In this document: positions 7,989-16,668 of the stretch, piece after piece
Layout: the number at the start of each line of letters is the position of its first letter
Position numbering within the stretch: the stretch's first letter is position 1
Origin: Rhizobacter sp. Root404
Lineage (GTDB): Bacteria; Pseudomonadota; Gammaproteobacteria; Burkholderiales; Burkholderiaceae_C
Assembly (NCBI RefSeq): GCF_001425865.1
Contig: NZ_LMDS01000004.1
Location: 1,117,586 to 1,181,585 of the forward strand
Length of the DNA: 64,000 bases
Direction: 5' to 3'
The notes under the pieces: generated by a model
The model's database searches: none
The model's input: only the letters and a program-made list of their open reading frames with translations
What the model was told of the DNA's origin: nothing
Position numbers and translations under genes: made by a program

Positions 7989-8099
7989 TCACATCCCGAC
8001 CAGCGCGCTCTTCGCGATGAAGCCGACGAAGATCAGCACCGCGATTGCGCCCAGGATCAGGCCCAGTCGCTGGTTGCTCTTCTTCTGTTCCGGCGTCAT
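7989..8099 (-). CDS. 36-residue cytochrome oxidase small assembly protein
   Basis: A very short frame of 36 residues: a charged N-terminus MTPEQKKSNQRLG followed by one hydrophobic helix (LILGAIAVLIFVGFIA) and KSALVGM. It sits between ctaD and ctaG, ten bases after the ctaD stop. Tiny single-helix proteins of this type and position are annotated as cytochrome oxidase small assembly protein in Burkholderiales. Support is position, membrane helix and intact frame; function is not shown by the sequence. Confidence 0.8.
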   Translation of the reverse strand: MTPEQKKSNQRLGLILGAIAVLIFVGFIAKSALVGM

Positions 8100-8109
8100 G
8101 GCGTGGCGC

Positions 8110-9741
8110 TCAGGCGAGGATCTTGGTCGCCGAGGCATTCAGCTTCGGCGGGTTCTCGAAGGTGTGGAACGGCGCCGGCGACGGCACTTCCCACTCCAGG
8201 CCTTCCGCGCCGTCCCACGGCTGCTGCGGCGCCGGCTCGCCCTTGCCGCGCATCATCGGCACGACGACGAACAGGAAGAAGTAGACCTGCGCCAGACCGA
8301 ACGCGAACGCGCCGACCGAGGCGATCGCGTTGAAGTCCGCGAACTGCATCGGGTAGTCGGCATAGCGACGCGGCATGCCGGCCAGGCCAAGGAAGTGCAT
8401 CGGGAAGAAGGTGACGTTGAACGCGATCAGCGACCACCAGAAGTGGATCTTGCCGCGCGTCTCGCTGTACATCACGCCGGTCCACTTCGGGCCCCAGTAG
8501 TAGACGCCCGCGAACAGCGCGTACAGCGAGCCGGCCACCAGCACGTAGTGGAAGTGGGCCACGACGTAGTAGGTGTCCTGCAACTGGATGTCGACCGGCG
8601 CCATCGCCAGGATCAGCCCGGTGAAGCCGCCCATCGAGAACACGAACAGGAAGCCGACCGCGAACAGCATCGGCGTCTCGAAGGTCATCGAGCCGCGCCA
8701 CATGGTTGCGACCCAGTTGAAGATCTTCACGCCCGTGGGCACCGCGATCAGCATCGTCGCGTACATGAAGAACAGCTGCCCGGTGACCGGCATGCCGGTC
8801 GTGAACATGTGGTGTGCCCAGACCATGAAGGACAGGATCGCGATCGACGAGGTCGCATACACCATCGAGGTGTAGCCGAACAGCCGCTTGCGCGCGAACG
8901 CCGGGATGATGGCGCTCACGATGCCGAACGCCGGCAGGATCATGATGTAGACCTCGGGGTGGCCGAAGAACCAGAAGATGTGCTGGTACATCACCGGGTC
9001 GCCGCCGCCGGCGGGGTTGAAGAAGTGCGTGCCGAAGTGGCGGTCGGTCAGCGTCATCGTGATCGCGCCGGCCAGCACCGGCATCACGGCGATCAGAAGA
9101 TAGGCGGTGATCAGCCAGGTCCAGCAGAACAGCGGCATCTTCATCAGCGTCATGCCCGGTGCGCGCATGTTGAGCACCGTGACGATGATGTTGATCGAGC
9201 CCATGATCGAGCTCGCGCCCATGATGTGCATCGCGAAGATGCCGGCGTCCATCGACGGGCCCATTTGCAGCGTCAGCGGCGCATAGAGCGTCCAGCCGGC
9301 CGCCGGCGCACCGCCGGGCATGAAGAACGAGCCGACCAGCATCAGCGCCGCCGGGATCAGCAGCCAGAAGCTGAAGTTGTTCATCCGCGCGAAGGCCATG
9401 TCGGCCGCGCCGATCTGCAGCGGGATCATCCAGTTCGCGAAGCCGACGAACGCCGGCATGATCGCGCCGAACACCATGATCAGGCCGTGCATCGTGGTCA
9501 GCTGGTTGAACAGCTGCGGGTTCACGAACTGCAGCCCCGGGTGGAACAGCTCCAGGCGGATCAGCATCGCGAGCAGGCCGCCGACCATCAGCATCGTGAA
9601 CGAGAACAGCAGGTACATCGTCCCGATGTCCTTGTGGTTCGTCGCGTAGAGCCAGCGGCGCCAGCCGTGCGGCGCGCCGTGGTCATGGTCGTCGTGTGCG
9701 TGGTCGTGGCCGTGGCCGGGGTGGTCGATGACTGCGCTCAT
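8110..9741 (-). CDS. ctaD: Cytochrome c oxidase subunit I
   Basis: A 543-residue catalytic subunit holding heme a and the heme a3-CuB centre. Seen are WLYATNHKDIGTMYL at the N-terminus, WFFGHPEVYIMILPAFG with the His-Tyr pair and Glu of the K/D pathways, VWAHHMFTTG with two CuB histidines, and VAHFHYVLVAG with the heme histidines. The first 22 residues are rich in His and Asp (GHGHDHAHDDHDHG), a common feature of Burkholderiales CtaD that may bind metal. It starts with ATG at 9741, 33 bases after ctaC. Confidence 0.98.
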   Translation of the reverse strand: MSAVIDHPGHGHDHAHDDHDHGAPHGWRRWLYATNHKDIGTMYLLFSFTMLMVGGLLAMLIRLELFHPGLQFVNPQLFNQLTTMHGLIMVFGAIMPAFVGFANWMIPLQIGAADMAFARMNNFSFWLLIPAALMLVGSFFMPGGAPAAGWTLYAPLTLQMGPSMDAGIFAMHIMGASSIMGSINIIVTVLNMRAPGMTLMKMPLFCWTWLITAYLLIAVMPVLAGAITMTLTDRHFGTHFFNPAGGGDPVMYQHIFWFFGHPEVYIMILPAFGIVSAIIPAFARKRLFGYTSMVYATSSIAILSFMVWAHHMFTTGMPVTGQLFFMYATMLIAVPTGVKIFNWVATMWRGSMTFETPMLFAVGFLFVFSMGGFTGLILAMAPVDIQLQDTYYVVAHFHYVLVAGSLYALFAGVYYWGPKWTGVMYSETRGKIHFWWSLIAFNVTFFPMHFLGLAGMPRRYADYPMQFADFNAIASVGAFAFGLAQVYFFLFVVVPMMRGKGEPAPQQPWDGAEGLEWEVPSPAPFHTFENPPKLNASATKILA

Positions 9742-9774
9742 GGCAATTCCTGTGTGCTGTGCAACTGGTTCGGG

Positions 9775-10950
9775 TTACTTGCGCGCGGCCACCACTTCGG
9801 TGGGCTGCACGAGCTGGCCGGTCTTGTTCGACCAGTTGTTCTTCGTGTAGGTGATGACGGCGGCGATCTCGGTGTCGCTGAGTTGCTTCCACGACGGCAT
9901 CGCGCCGTTGTTCTGGCCGTTCAGCAGCACGGCGATCTGCTTGCCGTGGTCGGCGTCGAGCACCACCGGTGCGCCGTCGAGCGCCTTGATCGGACCGCCG
10001 CCCTTGCCGTTGGCCTGGTGGCAGGCGGCGCAGTTGGCCGCGTACACCTTCTCGCCGCGCGCCAGCATGTCGGGCAGCGTCCAGACTTTGGCCGGGTCGT
10101 CGGCGAGAGCGGCCATCTCCTTCTTCTTGCCGTCGACCCACTTCGTGTAGTCGGCCGCGGCCAGCACCTTCACGTGGATCGGCATGTAGGCGTGTTCCTT
10201 GCCGCACAGCTCGGCGCACTGGCCGTAGTAGTCACCGGCCTTGGTCGCGGTGAACCACGTGTCGCGCACGAAGCCGGGGATCGCATCCTGCTTGATGCCG
10301 AACGACGGCACCATGAAGGCGTGGATCACGTCGGTCGCGGTGGTGATGATGCGCACTTTCTTGCCGACCGGCACGACCAGCGGGTTGTCGACCTTCAGCA
10401 GGTAGTTGTCGACGGCTTCCGGCTTGCCGGAGTCGGACTGCTCGCGCTGCGCGCTGTCGAGCGTCGAGACGAAGCCGATGCCTTCGCCCTCGCCCTTCAG
10501 GTAGTCGTAGCCCCACTTCCACTGCATGCCGGTGGCCTTGATCGTCAGGTCGGCCGCGCTGGTGTCCTTCATCGCGACGACGACCTTGGTCGCCGGCAGC
10601 GCCATGCCGATCACGATCAGGAACGGCACCACCGTCCAGACGATCTCGACCGTCGTGCTCTCGTGGAAATTGGCCGACTTGGCACCCTTGGACTTGCGGT
10701 GCTTGAAGATCGAATAGAACATCACGCCGAACACGCCGACGAAGATGATCGAGCAGATCCACAGCATGAAGTAGTGCAGCCAGCGCTGGTCGGCGGCGAT
10801 CTCGGTCACCGGCGGGTGCAGATCGAGCTGGTTGACCGCGGGGCCGCCGGGCAGGTCGTTGACGGCCATCGCGAGGCGGGTTGCGCACAACGCGCCCAAC
10901 GTCACGCCGATCTGGCCAGCCCTGTGCCACAGTGCTTTCATCGTCTTCAT
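9775..10950 (-). CDS. ctaC: Cytochrome c oxidase subunit II with fused cytochrome c domain
   Basis: A 391-residue subunit II: signal sequence, two membrane helices, a cupredoxin domain with the CuA ligands in GQCAELCGKEHAYM, and a C-terminal cytochrome c domain with a CAACH heme motif near residue 308 and a later methionine (GAMPSW) as probable axial ligand. It accepts electrons from soluble cytochrome c and passes them to subunit I; the fused heme domain makes this a caa3-like enzyme. ATG at 10950 is chosen; a GTG nine bases upstream is also possible. It follows the DUF2244 gene by ten bases. Confidence 0.96.
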   Translation of the reverse strand: MKTMKALWHRAGQIGVTLGALCATRLAMAVNDLPGGPAVNQLDLHPPVTEIAADQRWLHYFMLWICSIIFVGVFGVMFYSIFKHRKSKGAKSANFHESTTVEIVWTVVPFLIVIGMALPATKVVVAMKDTSAADLTIKATGMQWKWGYDYLKGEGEGIGFVSTLDSAQREQSDSGKPEAVDNYLLKVDNPLVVPVGKKVRIITTATDVIHAFMVPSFGIKQDAIPGFVRDTWFTATKAGDYYGQCAELCGKEHAYMPIHVKVLAAADYTKWVDGKKKEMAALADDPAKVWTLPDMLARGEKVYAANCAACHQANGKGGGPIKALDGAPVVLDADHGKQIAVLLNGQNNGAMPSWKQLSDTEIAAVITYTKNNWSNKTGQLVQPTEVVAARK

Positions 10951-10960
10951 GGTTGCCACT

Positions 10961-11545
10961 TCAGTTTTCGGATTTGTCTTGCGATTCGGGGTAGGTCGAC
11001 TGTGCCTGCACCGGCGCCCACGGCCAGCGACGCAGTGTCCAACGCAATTCGTCGGCCAGCTGGCGACGCAGCTCGGGGCGCACGAAGCGCCCGATCGCGA
11101 TGCGCTGGCCCTGGCCCGACAGCTCGATCAGCGAGCGCCCGCCGTGTTCGGGCTCGACACGAACCCAGGCCGGCGCGAACTCGGCGCGTTCCACATGCCG
11201 ACCGAGCGTGCGCTCGACGGTCAGGCGGCCGGGTCGCAGCGAGATGCGCTCGCTGTCCGCGGCGTGGCGGGTGTAGACCAGCAGGGCCAGGCCGACGGCG
11301 ATGATCTCGAGCGATGCGAACGGCACCACCAGCGTCGCACCCTGCGCCCAGAAGAAGGCGCCGATGATGGCCGACACCAGGCTCAGCGAGGCATAGAACC
11401 CCATCACCTGCCGCGGCGTGGCCGAGCAGTTGCGCTTCAACAGCCACTGCACGGTGTGCTCGCCGGCACCCGACTCCGCACCGAAGCGCAGCGGTCGAGC
11501 CGCTGTCGCCAAGGCGATGGGAGGGTGGGATAGGGTGACTGACAT
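10961..11545 (-). CDS. DUF2244 family membrane protein
   Basis: A 194-residue protein with two adjacent membrane helices (about residues 48-90, VMGFYASLSLVSAIIGAFFW and ASLEIIAVGLALLVYTRHAA) and a C-terminal basic cytoplasmic domain. This is the DUF2244 family, often found just upstream of ctaC. No biochemical function is assigned. It starts with ATG at 11545 and is the first gene of the structural oxidase operon; the 88 bases upstream contain no clear -35/-10 pair that I can defend. Confidence 0.85.
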   Translation of the reverse strand: MSVTLSHPPIALATAARPLRFGAESGAGEHTVQWLLKRNCSATPRQVMGFYASLSLVSAIIGAFFWAQGATLVVPFASLEIIAVGLALLVYTRHAADSERISLRPGRLTVERTLGRHVERAEFAPAWVRVEPEHGGRSLIELSGQGQRIAIGRFVRPELRRQLADELRWTLRRWPWAPVQAQSTYPESQDKSEN

Positions 11546-11633
11546 CCTGCGCGAATCCTTGCTGTCTCGGGAAGCTGCCGCTGGTCGGGCTGGAGAGCCA
11601 GCGCCCGAACGGGCTCAGCTCAACTGCGAGAGT

Positions 11634-12569
11634 TTAGCGCAGACCCTCGCTCGCCCCAGTCCGCCCGTGGCTTGAACGCACCATCGCACGCATGTCGTCG
11701 AGCGACACCGTGGTGGCTTCGCCGGCGCGCAGCCGCGGTGCGGCCTTGAAGGCGTGTCCGTAGGCGACCTCGAAGCTCAAGCCGATCGAGCCGTCGGGCG
11801 CGGCGATCGCCTCGAGCTCGCGCAGCAGTCGCGCGCGCCAGCGCGGCGTGCGCAGGCCCGCGGTCCGGTCCGGCGCGGTGTTGCCGCCGAGCCCGCGCAA
11901 CTCGGCGAGCAACGCGTGCGGATCGCTCCAGCGCAGCGTGAGCGTCTCCTGGTCCATCACCGGATCGGCGAAGCCGGCGTGCACCAGCATGTCGCCGAGG
12001 TCGTGCATGTCGACGAAGCCCGGCGTCGGCGCCGGCCAGCCGCATCGCGCGTAGATCGCGCGCAGCTCGCGCAGCGTGCCGGGCCCGAGGCAGGAGAACA
12101 TCACGAAGCCGTCGACGCGCAGCAGCCGGTGCCAGCGCTCGATCAGCGCGACCGGGTCGACGACCGCGTGCAGCATCATGTTGGCCCAGACCAGGCCGGC
12201 GCCGGGGTCGATCTCGTCGCTCTCGATCGCCACGGCGCGCTCGCCGCCGGTCCAGCGCGAAGGCGCCCACCACTTTCGTTGCGCCTGCACCCTGCTCTGT
12301 GCGAGCCAGCCGGCGTCTGGCTCGACGCGCAGGTGCCGGGCCTTCGGGTACGCCTGGTCGAGCAGCGCGGCACCCGCGCCCAGCGTGCTCCACCAATCGA
12401 GCACTCGCTCGGGCTGCAGCAGGATGACCGACAGCTTCTCCGCCATGCGCCGCGCGATTTCCGCATGGAGCCACGGCGGCTGCGGCGCCCGCGCCAGGCG
12501 CCGCAAGGCGGCGCGCACCGCGACAGGGTCGAGGCGGCGGGCGGCGGTGTCGGCGGCGGAAGCAGGCAT
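11634..12569 (-). CDS. BioC-like SAM-dependent methyltransferase
   Basis: A 311-residue class I methyltransferase resembling malonyl-ACP O-methyltransferase (BioC), which primes pimelate synthesis for biotin. The Rossmann part shows an LDWWSTLGAGAALLDQAYP motif I region that is poor in glycine, then VWANMMLHAVVDPVALIERWHRLLRVDGFVMFSCLGPGTLREL, typical of BioC. No bio genes are adjacent, so the substrate is inferred from similarity only. ATG at 12569 lies six bases after a TATACT hexamer on its strand, with no Shine-Dalgarno. It is divergent from comF with only 19 bases between start codons. Confidence 0.75.
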   Translation of the reverse strand: MPASAADTAARRLDPVAVRAALRRLARAPQPPWLHAEIARRMAEKLSVILLQPERVLDWWSTLGAGAALLDQAYPKARHLRVEPDAGWLAQSRVQAQRKWWAPSRWTGGERAVAIESDEIDPGAGLVWANMMLHAVVDPVALIERWHRLLRVDGFVMFSCLGPGTLRELRAIYARCGWPAPTPGFVDMHDLGDMLVHAGFADPVMDQETLTLRWSDPHALLAELRGLGGNTAPDRTAGLRTPRWRARLLRELEAIAAPDGSIGLSFEVAYGHAFKAAPRLRAGEATTVSLDDMRAMVRSSHGRTGASEGLR

Positions 12570-12575
12570 CGGGCC

Positions 12576-12583
12576 AGTATATT
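12576..12583. promoter_or_regulatory. Overlapping divergent -10 elements of bioC-like gene and comF
   Basis: The eight bases AGTATATT contain TATATT on the plus strand (12578-12583), five bases before the comF GTG, and TATACT on the minus strand (12581-12576), six bases before the methyltransferase ATG. Both start codons would fall at or next to the predicted transcription start, giving leaderless messages and mutually exclusive polymerase binding. Confidence 0.45.
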
Positions 12584-12588
12584 GAGCC

Positions 12589-13314
12589 GTGCCCTTCTCC
12601 CGATTCCTGCCGGCGCGCGGTCGCGGCGCGCCGCTGGCCAGCCTGTGCGCGGTCTGCCACGGCTGGGGCCGCGGCCGCCTGTGCGCCACCTGCGTCGAAC
12701 GCTTCGCGCCCGCGGTGTCGCGCTGCCGCTGCTGCGCGCTGCAGACGCCGCACGGCATCGGCAGGTGCGGCGCCTGTCTCGTCGACCCTCCGCCGTACGC
12801 GACCGCGACGACCGCGGTCGATTACGACCACCCGTGGGACGGCCTGATCACGCGCTTCAAGTTCCACGCCGCACTCGATCTGGCGCCGGCGTTCGCCGCG
12901 CAGATGCTCGCGGCGCGGCAACGCGAGAGCGCGCCACCGCCGACCCTGCTGCTGCCGATCCCGCTCAGCGATGCGCGCCTGCGCGAGCGGGGCTACAACC
13001 AGGCCTGGGAGCTCGCGCGCCGCCTCGGCCGTGCGCTCGGCTGCGTCGCGGACGCGCGGCTGCTGCTGCGTGTGCGCGACACGCCGCACCAGCTCGCGCT
13101 GCTGCCCGAGGAGCGCGCCGGCAATGTGCGTGCCGCGTTTGCGGTCGAGCCGGCGCGGCGCGCCGAGCTCGCGGGCCGCGCCGTCACCCTGGTCGACGAC
13201 GTGATGACGACCGGCGCCACCGTGGCCGAGGCGGCGCGCACGCTGTTGCAGGCCGGCGCGCGCGAAGTGGGCGTCTGGGTGTTGGCACGCACGCCCCGGC
13301 CGGACGGCGGCTGA
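12589..13314 (+). CDS. comF: ComF family protein (phosphoribosyltransferase-like, DNA uptake)
   Basis: A 241-residue ComF homologue. The N-terminus has a four-Cys zinc-finger-like region (CAVC, CATC, CRCC, CGAC), followed by the conserved FKFHAALDLAP and a phosphoribosyltransferase fold with LLPIPLSDARLRERGYNQ and the PRPP-loop-like VTLVDDVMTTGATVAEA. ComF proteins act in natural transformation, probably handling single-stranded DNA in the cytoplasm. It starts with GTG at 12589. Confidence 0.9.
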   Translation: MPFSRFLPARGRGAPLASLCAVCHGWGRGRLCATCVERFAPAVSRCRCCALQTPHGIGRCGACLVDPPPYATATTAVDYDHPWDGLITRFKFHAALDLAPAFAAQMLAARQRESAPPPTLLLPIPLSDARLRERGYNQAWELARRLGRALGCVADARLLLRVRDTPHQLALLPEERAGNVRAAFAVEPARRAELAGRAVTLVDDVMTTGATVAEAARTLLQAGAREVGVWVLARTPRPDGG

Positions 13315-13337
13315 GGGCGCATGGACAATCCGGCCCC

Positions 13338-13808
13338 ATGTTCAACATCGTGCTCGTGCACCCCGAGATCCCGCCGAACACCGGCAACTTGATCCGCCTG
13401 GCCGCCAACACCGGGTGCGCGTTGCATCTGATCGAGCCGCTCGGCTTCTCGATGGACGACCGGCTGCTGCGGCGCGCGGGGCTGGACTACCACGAGTACG
13501 CGCCGGTGCGTCGCCATGCCTCGTGGGTCGCATTCATCGACGAGGCCCGGCCCGACCCGTCGCGCCTGTTCGCGTTCACGACGCGTGGCAGCCGACCTTT
13601 CGCCGACGTGGTCTGGCAGCCGAACGACTGGCTCGTGTTCGGCTCGGAGACCGCGGGCCTGCCGGTCGACGTTCGCGAGCGCTTCGGGACGCCCCAGCGG
13701 GTGCGCCTGCCGATGCGCGCCGGTCAACGCAGCCTGAACCTCAGCAACGCGGTCGCGGTCGCCGTGTTCGAGGCCTGGCGGCAGAACGGCTACGCCGGCG
13801 GCGGTTGA
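13338..13808 (+). CDS. trmL: tRNA (cytidine(34)-2'-O)-methyltransferase TrmL
   Basis: A 156-residue SPOUT methyltransferase that methylates the 2'-O of the wobble base of tRNA-Leu isoacceptors. Motifs seen: NTGNLIRLAANTG near the N-terminus, FGSETAGLP in the middle, and MRAGQRSLNLSNAVAV at the C-terminal trefoil knot. Length matches TrmL rather than the longer TrmH. A GACAAT hexamer at 13324-13329 lies eight bases before the ATG and no ribosome-binding site is visible. Its stop abuts that of the convergent gene (13809) with no space between. Confidence 0.93.
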   Translation: MFNIVLVHPEIPPNTGNLIRLAANTGCALHLIEPLGFSMDDRLLRRAGLDYHEYAPVRRHASWVAFIDEARPDPSRLFAFTTRGSRPFADVVWQPNDWLVFGSETAGLPVDVRERFGTPQRVRLPMRAGQRSLNLSNAVAVAVFEAWRQNGYAGGG

Positions 13809-14783
13809 TTATTCGGCCTGGACGCCGGCCGCCTTGATGACCCGGGCCCAGCGCTCGCGCTCGGTCTTCATCAACCCGGCCAGTGCCTCCGGCGCCGTGC
13901 CGGCCGCGCTGAAATACTGGCCCAGCATCCGCCCGCGGACCTCGTCGCTCTTGATGATGCGGATCAGCTCGCGCGCGACGCGCTCGACCACCGGCTTGGG
14001 CGTGCCGGCCGGCGCGAGCACGGCCTGCCACGAGATCGCCTCGAAATCGGCGTAGCCCTGCTCGACGAAGCTGGGATAGGCCGGCAGCGAGCCCGAGCGG
14101 CCCAGGGTCGTGACGCCCAGCGCCTTGAGTTTGCCGGCGCGGATCTGGCCGATCGCGATGCCCGGCACCATGAAGCCGGCCTGCACCTCGCCCGCCAGGA
14201 TGGCCGAGACGATCTGCGGGAAGCCCTGGTACGGCACATGGACCAGGTCGATGCCGGCGCGCACCTTGAACAGCTCCATCGCCAGGTGCGAGGCGCTGCC
14301 GACGCCGACGCTGCCGTAGTTCAGCTGGCCCTTCTTCTCCTTCGCGATCCGCACGAAATCGGCCAGCGTGCTGGCGCCGAGCTTCGGGTCGACGACCAGC
14401 ACGTTCGGCGAGGTCGCGACCAGCGTGACCGGCGCGAGGTCCTTGACCGGGTCGTACGACAGCGACTTTTTCAGCATCGGCGCCGTGACCAGCGGGCCCT
14501 GGATCGTGAACAGGAAGGTGTAGCCGTCCGGCTCGGCGCGCGCCGCCAGCGCGGTGCCGATCTCCCCGCCCGCGCCGGGCTTGTTGTCGATCACGACCGG
14601 CTGGCCGAGCGCCTGCGCCAGCGGCTCCGCGACCACGCGGGCGATCACGTCGGGCGAACTGCCGGGCGGGAACGGCACGATCAGGCGGATCGGGCGACTC
14701 GGCCAGGCCTGCGCGAAGGCCGAGGGCGCGAGCACGGCGGCGGCACCGGCCAGCGAAGTCTGCAGAACTTGACGACGTTGCAT
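13809..14783 (-). CDS. Bug-type (TctC) periplasmic substrate-binding protein
   Basis: A 324-residue tripartite tricarboxylate transporter receptor. It has a signal peptide (MQRRQVLQTSLAGAAAVLAP... ending AFAQA), the typical first strand WPSRPIRLIVPFPPGSSPD, and VDNKPGAGG-like VIDNKPGAGGEIG, plus YQGFPQIVSAILAGEVQ. These proteins bind carboxylates and similar small acids. No TctA/TctB membrane genes are near, so it is one of the orphan Bug proteins abundant in Burkholderiales. ATG at 14783 follows gpsA by 20 bases, so cotranscription is likely; ligand unknown. Confidence 0.92.
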   Translation of the reverse strand: MQRRQVLQTSLAGAAAVLAPSAFAQAWPSRPIRLIVPFPPGSSPDVIARVVAEPLAQALGQPVVIDNKPGAGGEIGTALAARAEPDGYTFLFTIQGPLVTAPMLKKSLSYDPVKDLAPVTLVATSPNVLVVDPKLGASTLADFVRIAKEKKGQLNYGSVGVGSASHLAMELFKVRAGIDLVHVPYQGFPQIVSAILAGEVQAGFMVPGIAIGQIRAGKLKALGVTTLGRSGSLPAYPSFVEQGYADFEAISWQAVLAPAGTPKPVVERVARELIRIIKSDEVRGRMLGQYFSAAGTAPEALAGLMKTERERWARVIKAAGVQAE

Positions 14784-14803
14784 GCGTGAGGTCTCCGGAA
14801 GAA

Positions 14804-15787
14804 TCAGGTCTCGGGCCGCGCACCGCGGCCCATCAGCAGTTCGAGCGCGCGCGCCGGCGTGAGGCGGCCGTCGAGGACCGCGACGACGGCCTCGACGATC
14901 GGCATCTCGACGCCCACCGCAGCCGCGCGCTGCAGCACCATCGGCGCGGTCGAGACACCCTCCGCCACGTGGCCGAGTTCGGTGAGGATGCGGGCCAGCG
15001 GCCGCCCCTCGGCGAGCAGTCGTCCGACAGTGCGGTTGCGGGACAGGTCGCCGGTGGCGGTCAAGACCAGATCGCCCAGTCCCGACAGGCCCATGAACGT
15101 CTCGGCGCGCGCACCGAGCGCGACTCCCAGGCGCGTCATCTCGGCCAGGCCGCGCGTGATCAGCGCAGCGCGGGCGTTCAGGCCGAGCTGCATGCCGTCG
15201 GCGATGCCGGTCGCGATCGCGAGCACGTTCTTGACCGCGCCGCCGACCTCGACGCCGACCGGATCGTCGGAGGTGTAGATGCGCAGGTTGTCGCTGTGCA
15301 GCGCGTCGATGGCCTCGTCGCACAAGCTCGCATCGGTGCTGGCCGCGACAAGCGCGGTCGGCTGGCCGCGCGCGACTTCGATCGCGAAGCTCGGGCCCGA
15401 CAGCACGCCGACGCGCGCTTGCGCGGCCACCGCCTGGGCGATCTCGTGGCCGAGCAGCCCGCTGTGCGGTTCGAAGCCCTTGCACAGCCACAGCACACCG
15501 CCGGCGCGGGTGCCGATGCGCCCGAGCATCTCGGCCAGTCCGGCCATCGGCGTGGCGATGATCACGAGCCCGTCACGGGCGTGTGCGAGCGCGGCGTCGA
15601 AATCGGTGTCGACCTGGAGCCCGTCGGGCAGCGTCACGCCCGGCAGATAGTGCGCGTTGCGGCGCGACGCGCTCATTTGCGCCGCCTGAGCCGCATCGCG
15701 CGCCCACAGCCGCACGGGGTGCCGCGCCGCCGCGTTCACTGCGAGCGCGGTGCCCCACGCGCCGGCACCGAGGACCGTGAGGTTCAT
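14804..15787 (-). CDS. gpsA: Glycerol-3-phosphate dehydrogenase [NAD(P)+]
   Basis: A 327-residue cytoplasmic enzyme reducing dihydroxyacetone phosphate to sn-glycerol-3-phosphate for phospholipid synthesis. The N-terminal dinucleotide-binding motif is [14 protein letters not shown]; the central [27 protein letters not shown] and the catalytic-lysine region [18 protein letters not shown] are standard for GpsA. ATG at 15787, 22 bases after secB. The secB-gpsA order is shared with many proteobacteria. Confidence 0.97.
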   Translation of the reverse strand: MNLTVLGAGAWGTALAVNAAARHPVRLWARDAAQAAQMSASRRNAHYLPGVTLPDGLQVDTDFDAALAHARDGLVIIATPMAGLAEMLGRIGTRAGGVLWLCKGFEPHSGLLGHEIAQAVAAQARVGVLSGPSFAIEVARGQPTALVAASTDASLCDEAIDALHSDNLRIYTSDDPVGVEVGGAVKNVLAIATGIADGMQLGLNARAALITRGLAEMTRLGVALGARAETFMGLSGLGDLVLTATGDLSRNRTVGRLLAEGRPLARILTELGHVAEGVSTAPMVLQRAAAVGVEMPIVEAVVAVLDGRLTPARALELLMGRGARPET

Positions 15788-15809
15788 CGTGCCGGGGTCG
15801 CGGCGACGA

Positions 15810-16292
15810 TCAGTTGGCCGAGGTGATGATGCCGGAGCCGTTCGAGGCGGCGCCGTTCTGGCCGGCGGCCTGCGCCTGCTGCGCTTCGAACATTGCCTGG
15901 AAGTTGACTTCCGACAGCAGCACCGGCGGGAAGCCGGCGCGGGTGCAGACGTCCGACACGATCGCGCGCAGGTACGGGTAGATGATGCCCGGGCAGGCGA
16001 TGCCGATGATCGGCTGCAGCTGGTCTTCCGGGATATTGCGGATCTCGAAGATGCCGCCCTGCTTGGCCTCGACCAGGAACAGCACCTTGTCGTTGACCTT
16101 GGTCGTGACGGTCGCGGTGACCGTCACCTCGTAGACGCTGTCGCCGATCGGGCCCGCGCCGAGCGCGAGGTTGATCTCGACCTGCGGCTGGCCCTGCTCG
16201 AGCAGGATCTGCGGCGAATTCGGTTGCTCGAGCGACAGATCCTTCAGGTAGATGCGCTGGATCTGGAACACGGGGTTGTTGTCGTCAGCCAT
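15810..16292 (-). CDS. secB: Protein-export chaperone SecB
   Basis: A 160-residue tetrameric chaperone that keeps precursors unfolded and hands them to SecA. Diagnostic segments are [28 protein letters not shown], and [34 protein letters not shown]. Length and start ([12 protein letters not shown]) are normal for betaproteobacteria. The C-terminal tail is Ala/Gln/Gly-rich. It lies 94 bases downstream of grxC, in the common grxC-secB-gpsA arrangement. Confidence 0.97.
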   Translation of the reverse strand: MADDNNPVFQIQRIYLKDLSLEQPNSPQILLEQGQPQVEINLALGAGPIGDSVYEVTVTATVTTKVNDKVLFLVEAKQGGIFEIRNIPEDQLQPIIGIACPGIIYPYLRAIVSDVCTRAGFPPVLLSEVNFQAMFEAQQAQAAGQNGAASNGSGIITSAN

Positions 16293-16386
16293 GGGAGTCT
16301 CGGGTTTGGTGATGTGGGCCCGGCCGCGGGCCGCGGCGGGCGAAGTGCGGCGGGATTATCACCGCGGGCGGTGACGCCGCCGGATG

Positions 16387-16656
16387 TCAGCCGCCCGTGC
16401 CCGTGAGCAAGGGCACGAGACCGCCGCGGCGATCGAGCTCGACCAGGTCGTCGCAGCCGCCGACGTAGGTGTCGCCGATGAAGATCTGCGGCACCGTGCG
16501 GCGCCCACCGGTCAACTGCATCATCGTCGCGCGCTGCGCCGGATCGAGGTCGACGCGGATGTCGTCGATCGCGTCGACGCCGCGCTGCTTCAACAGGGCC
16601 TTGGCGTGCTGGCAGTACGGGCACACCTGGGTGGAATACATCTTGACGGGTTGCAT
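16387..16656 (-). CDS. grxC: Glutaredoxin 3
   Basis: An 89-residue dithiol glutaredoxin with the CPYC active site ([11 protein letters not shown]), the cis-proline TVPQIFI and the GGCDDL glutathione-binding motif. It reduces disulfides with glutathione in the cytoplasm. ATG at 16656 has a good AGGAAGAG ribosome-binding site upstream. It follows the rhodanese gene by 12 bases and is probably cotranscribed with it and secB. Confidence 0.96.
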   Translation of the reverse strand: MQPVKMYSTQVCPYCQHAKALLKQRGVDAIDDIRVDLDPAQRATMMQLTGGRRTVPQIFIGDTYVGGCDDLVELDRRGGLVPLLTGTGG

Positions 16657-16668
16657 CGCTCTTCCTGG

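Noticed and set aside
7945..11304. An 1119-codon plus-strand frame antisense to ctaD/ctaC/ctaG
   Set aside because: Composition is that of a shadow frame and it covers conserved oxidase genes on the other strand.
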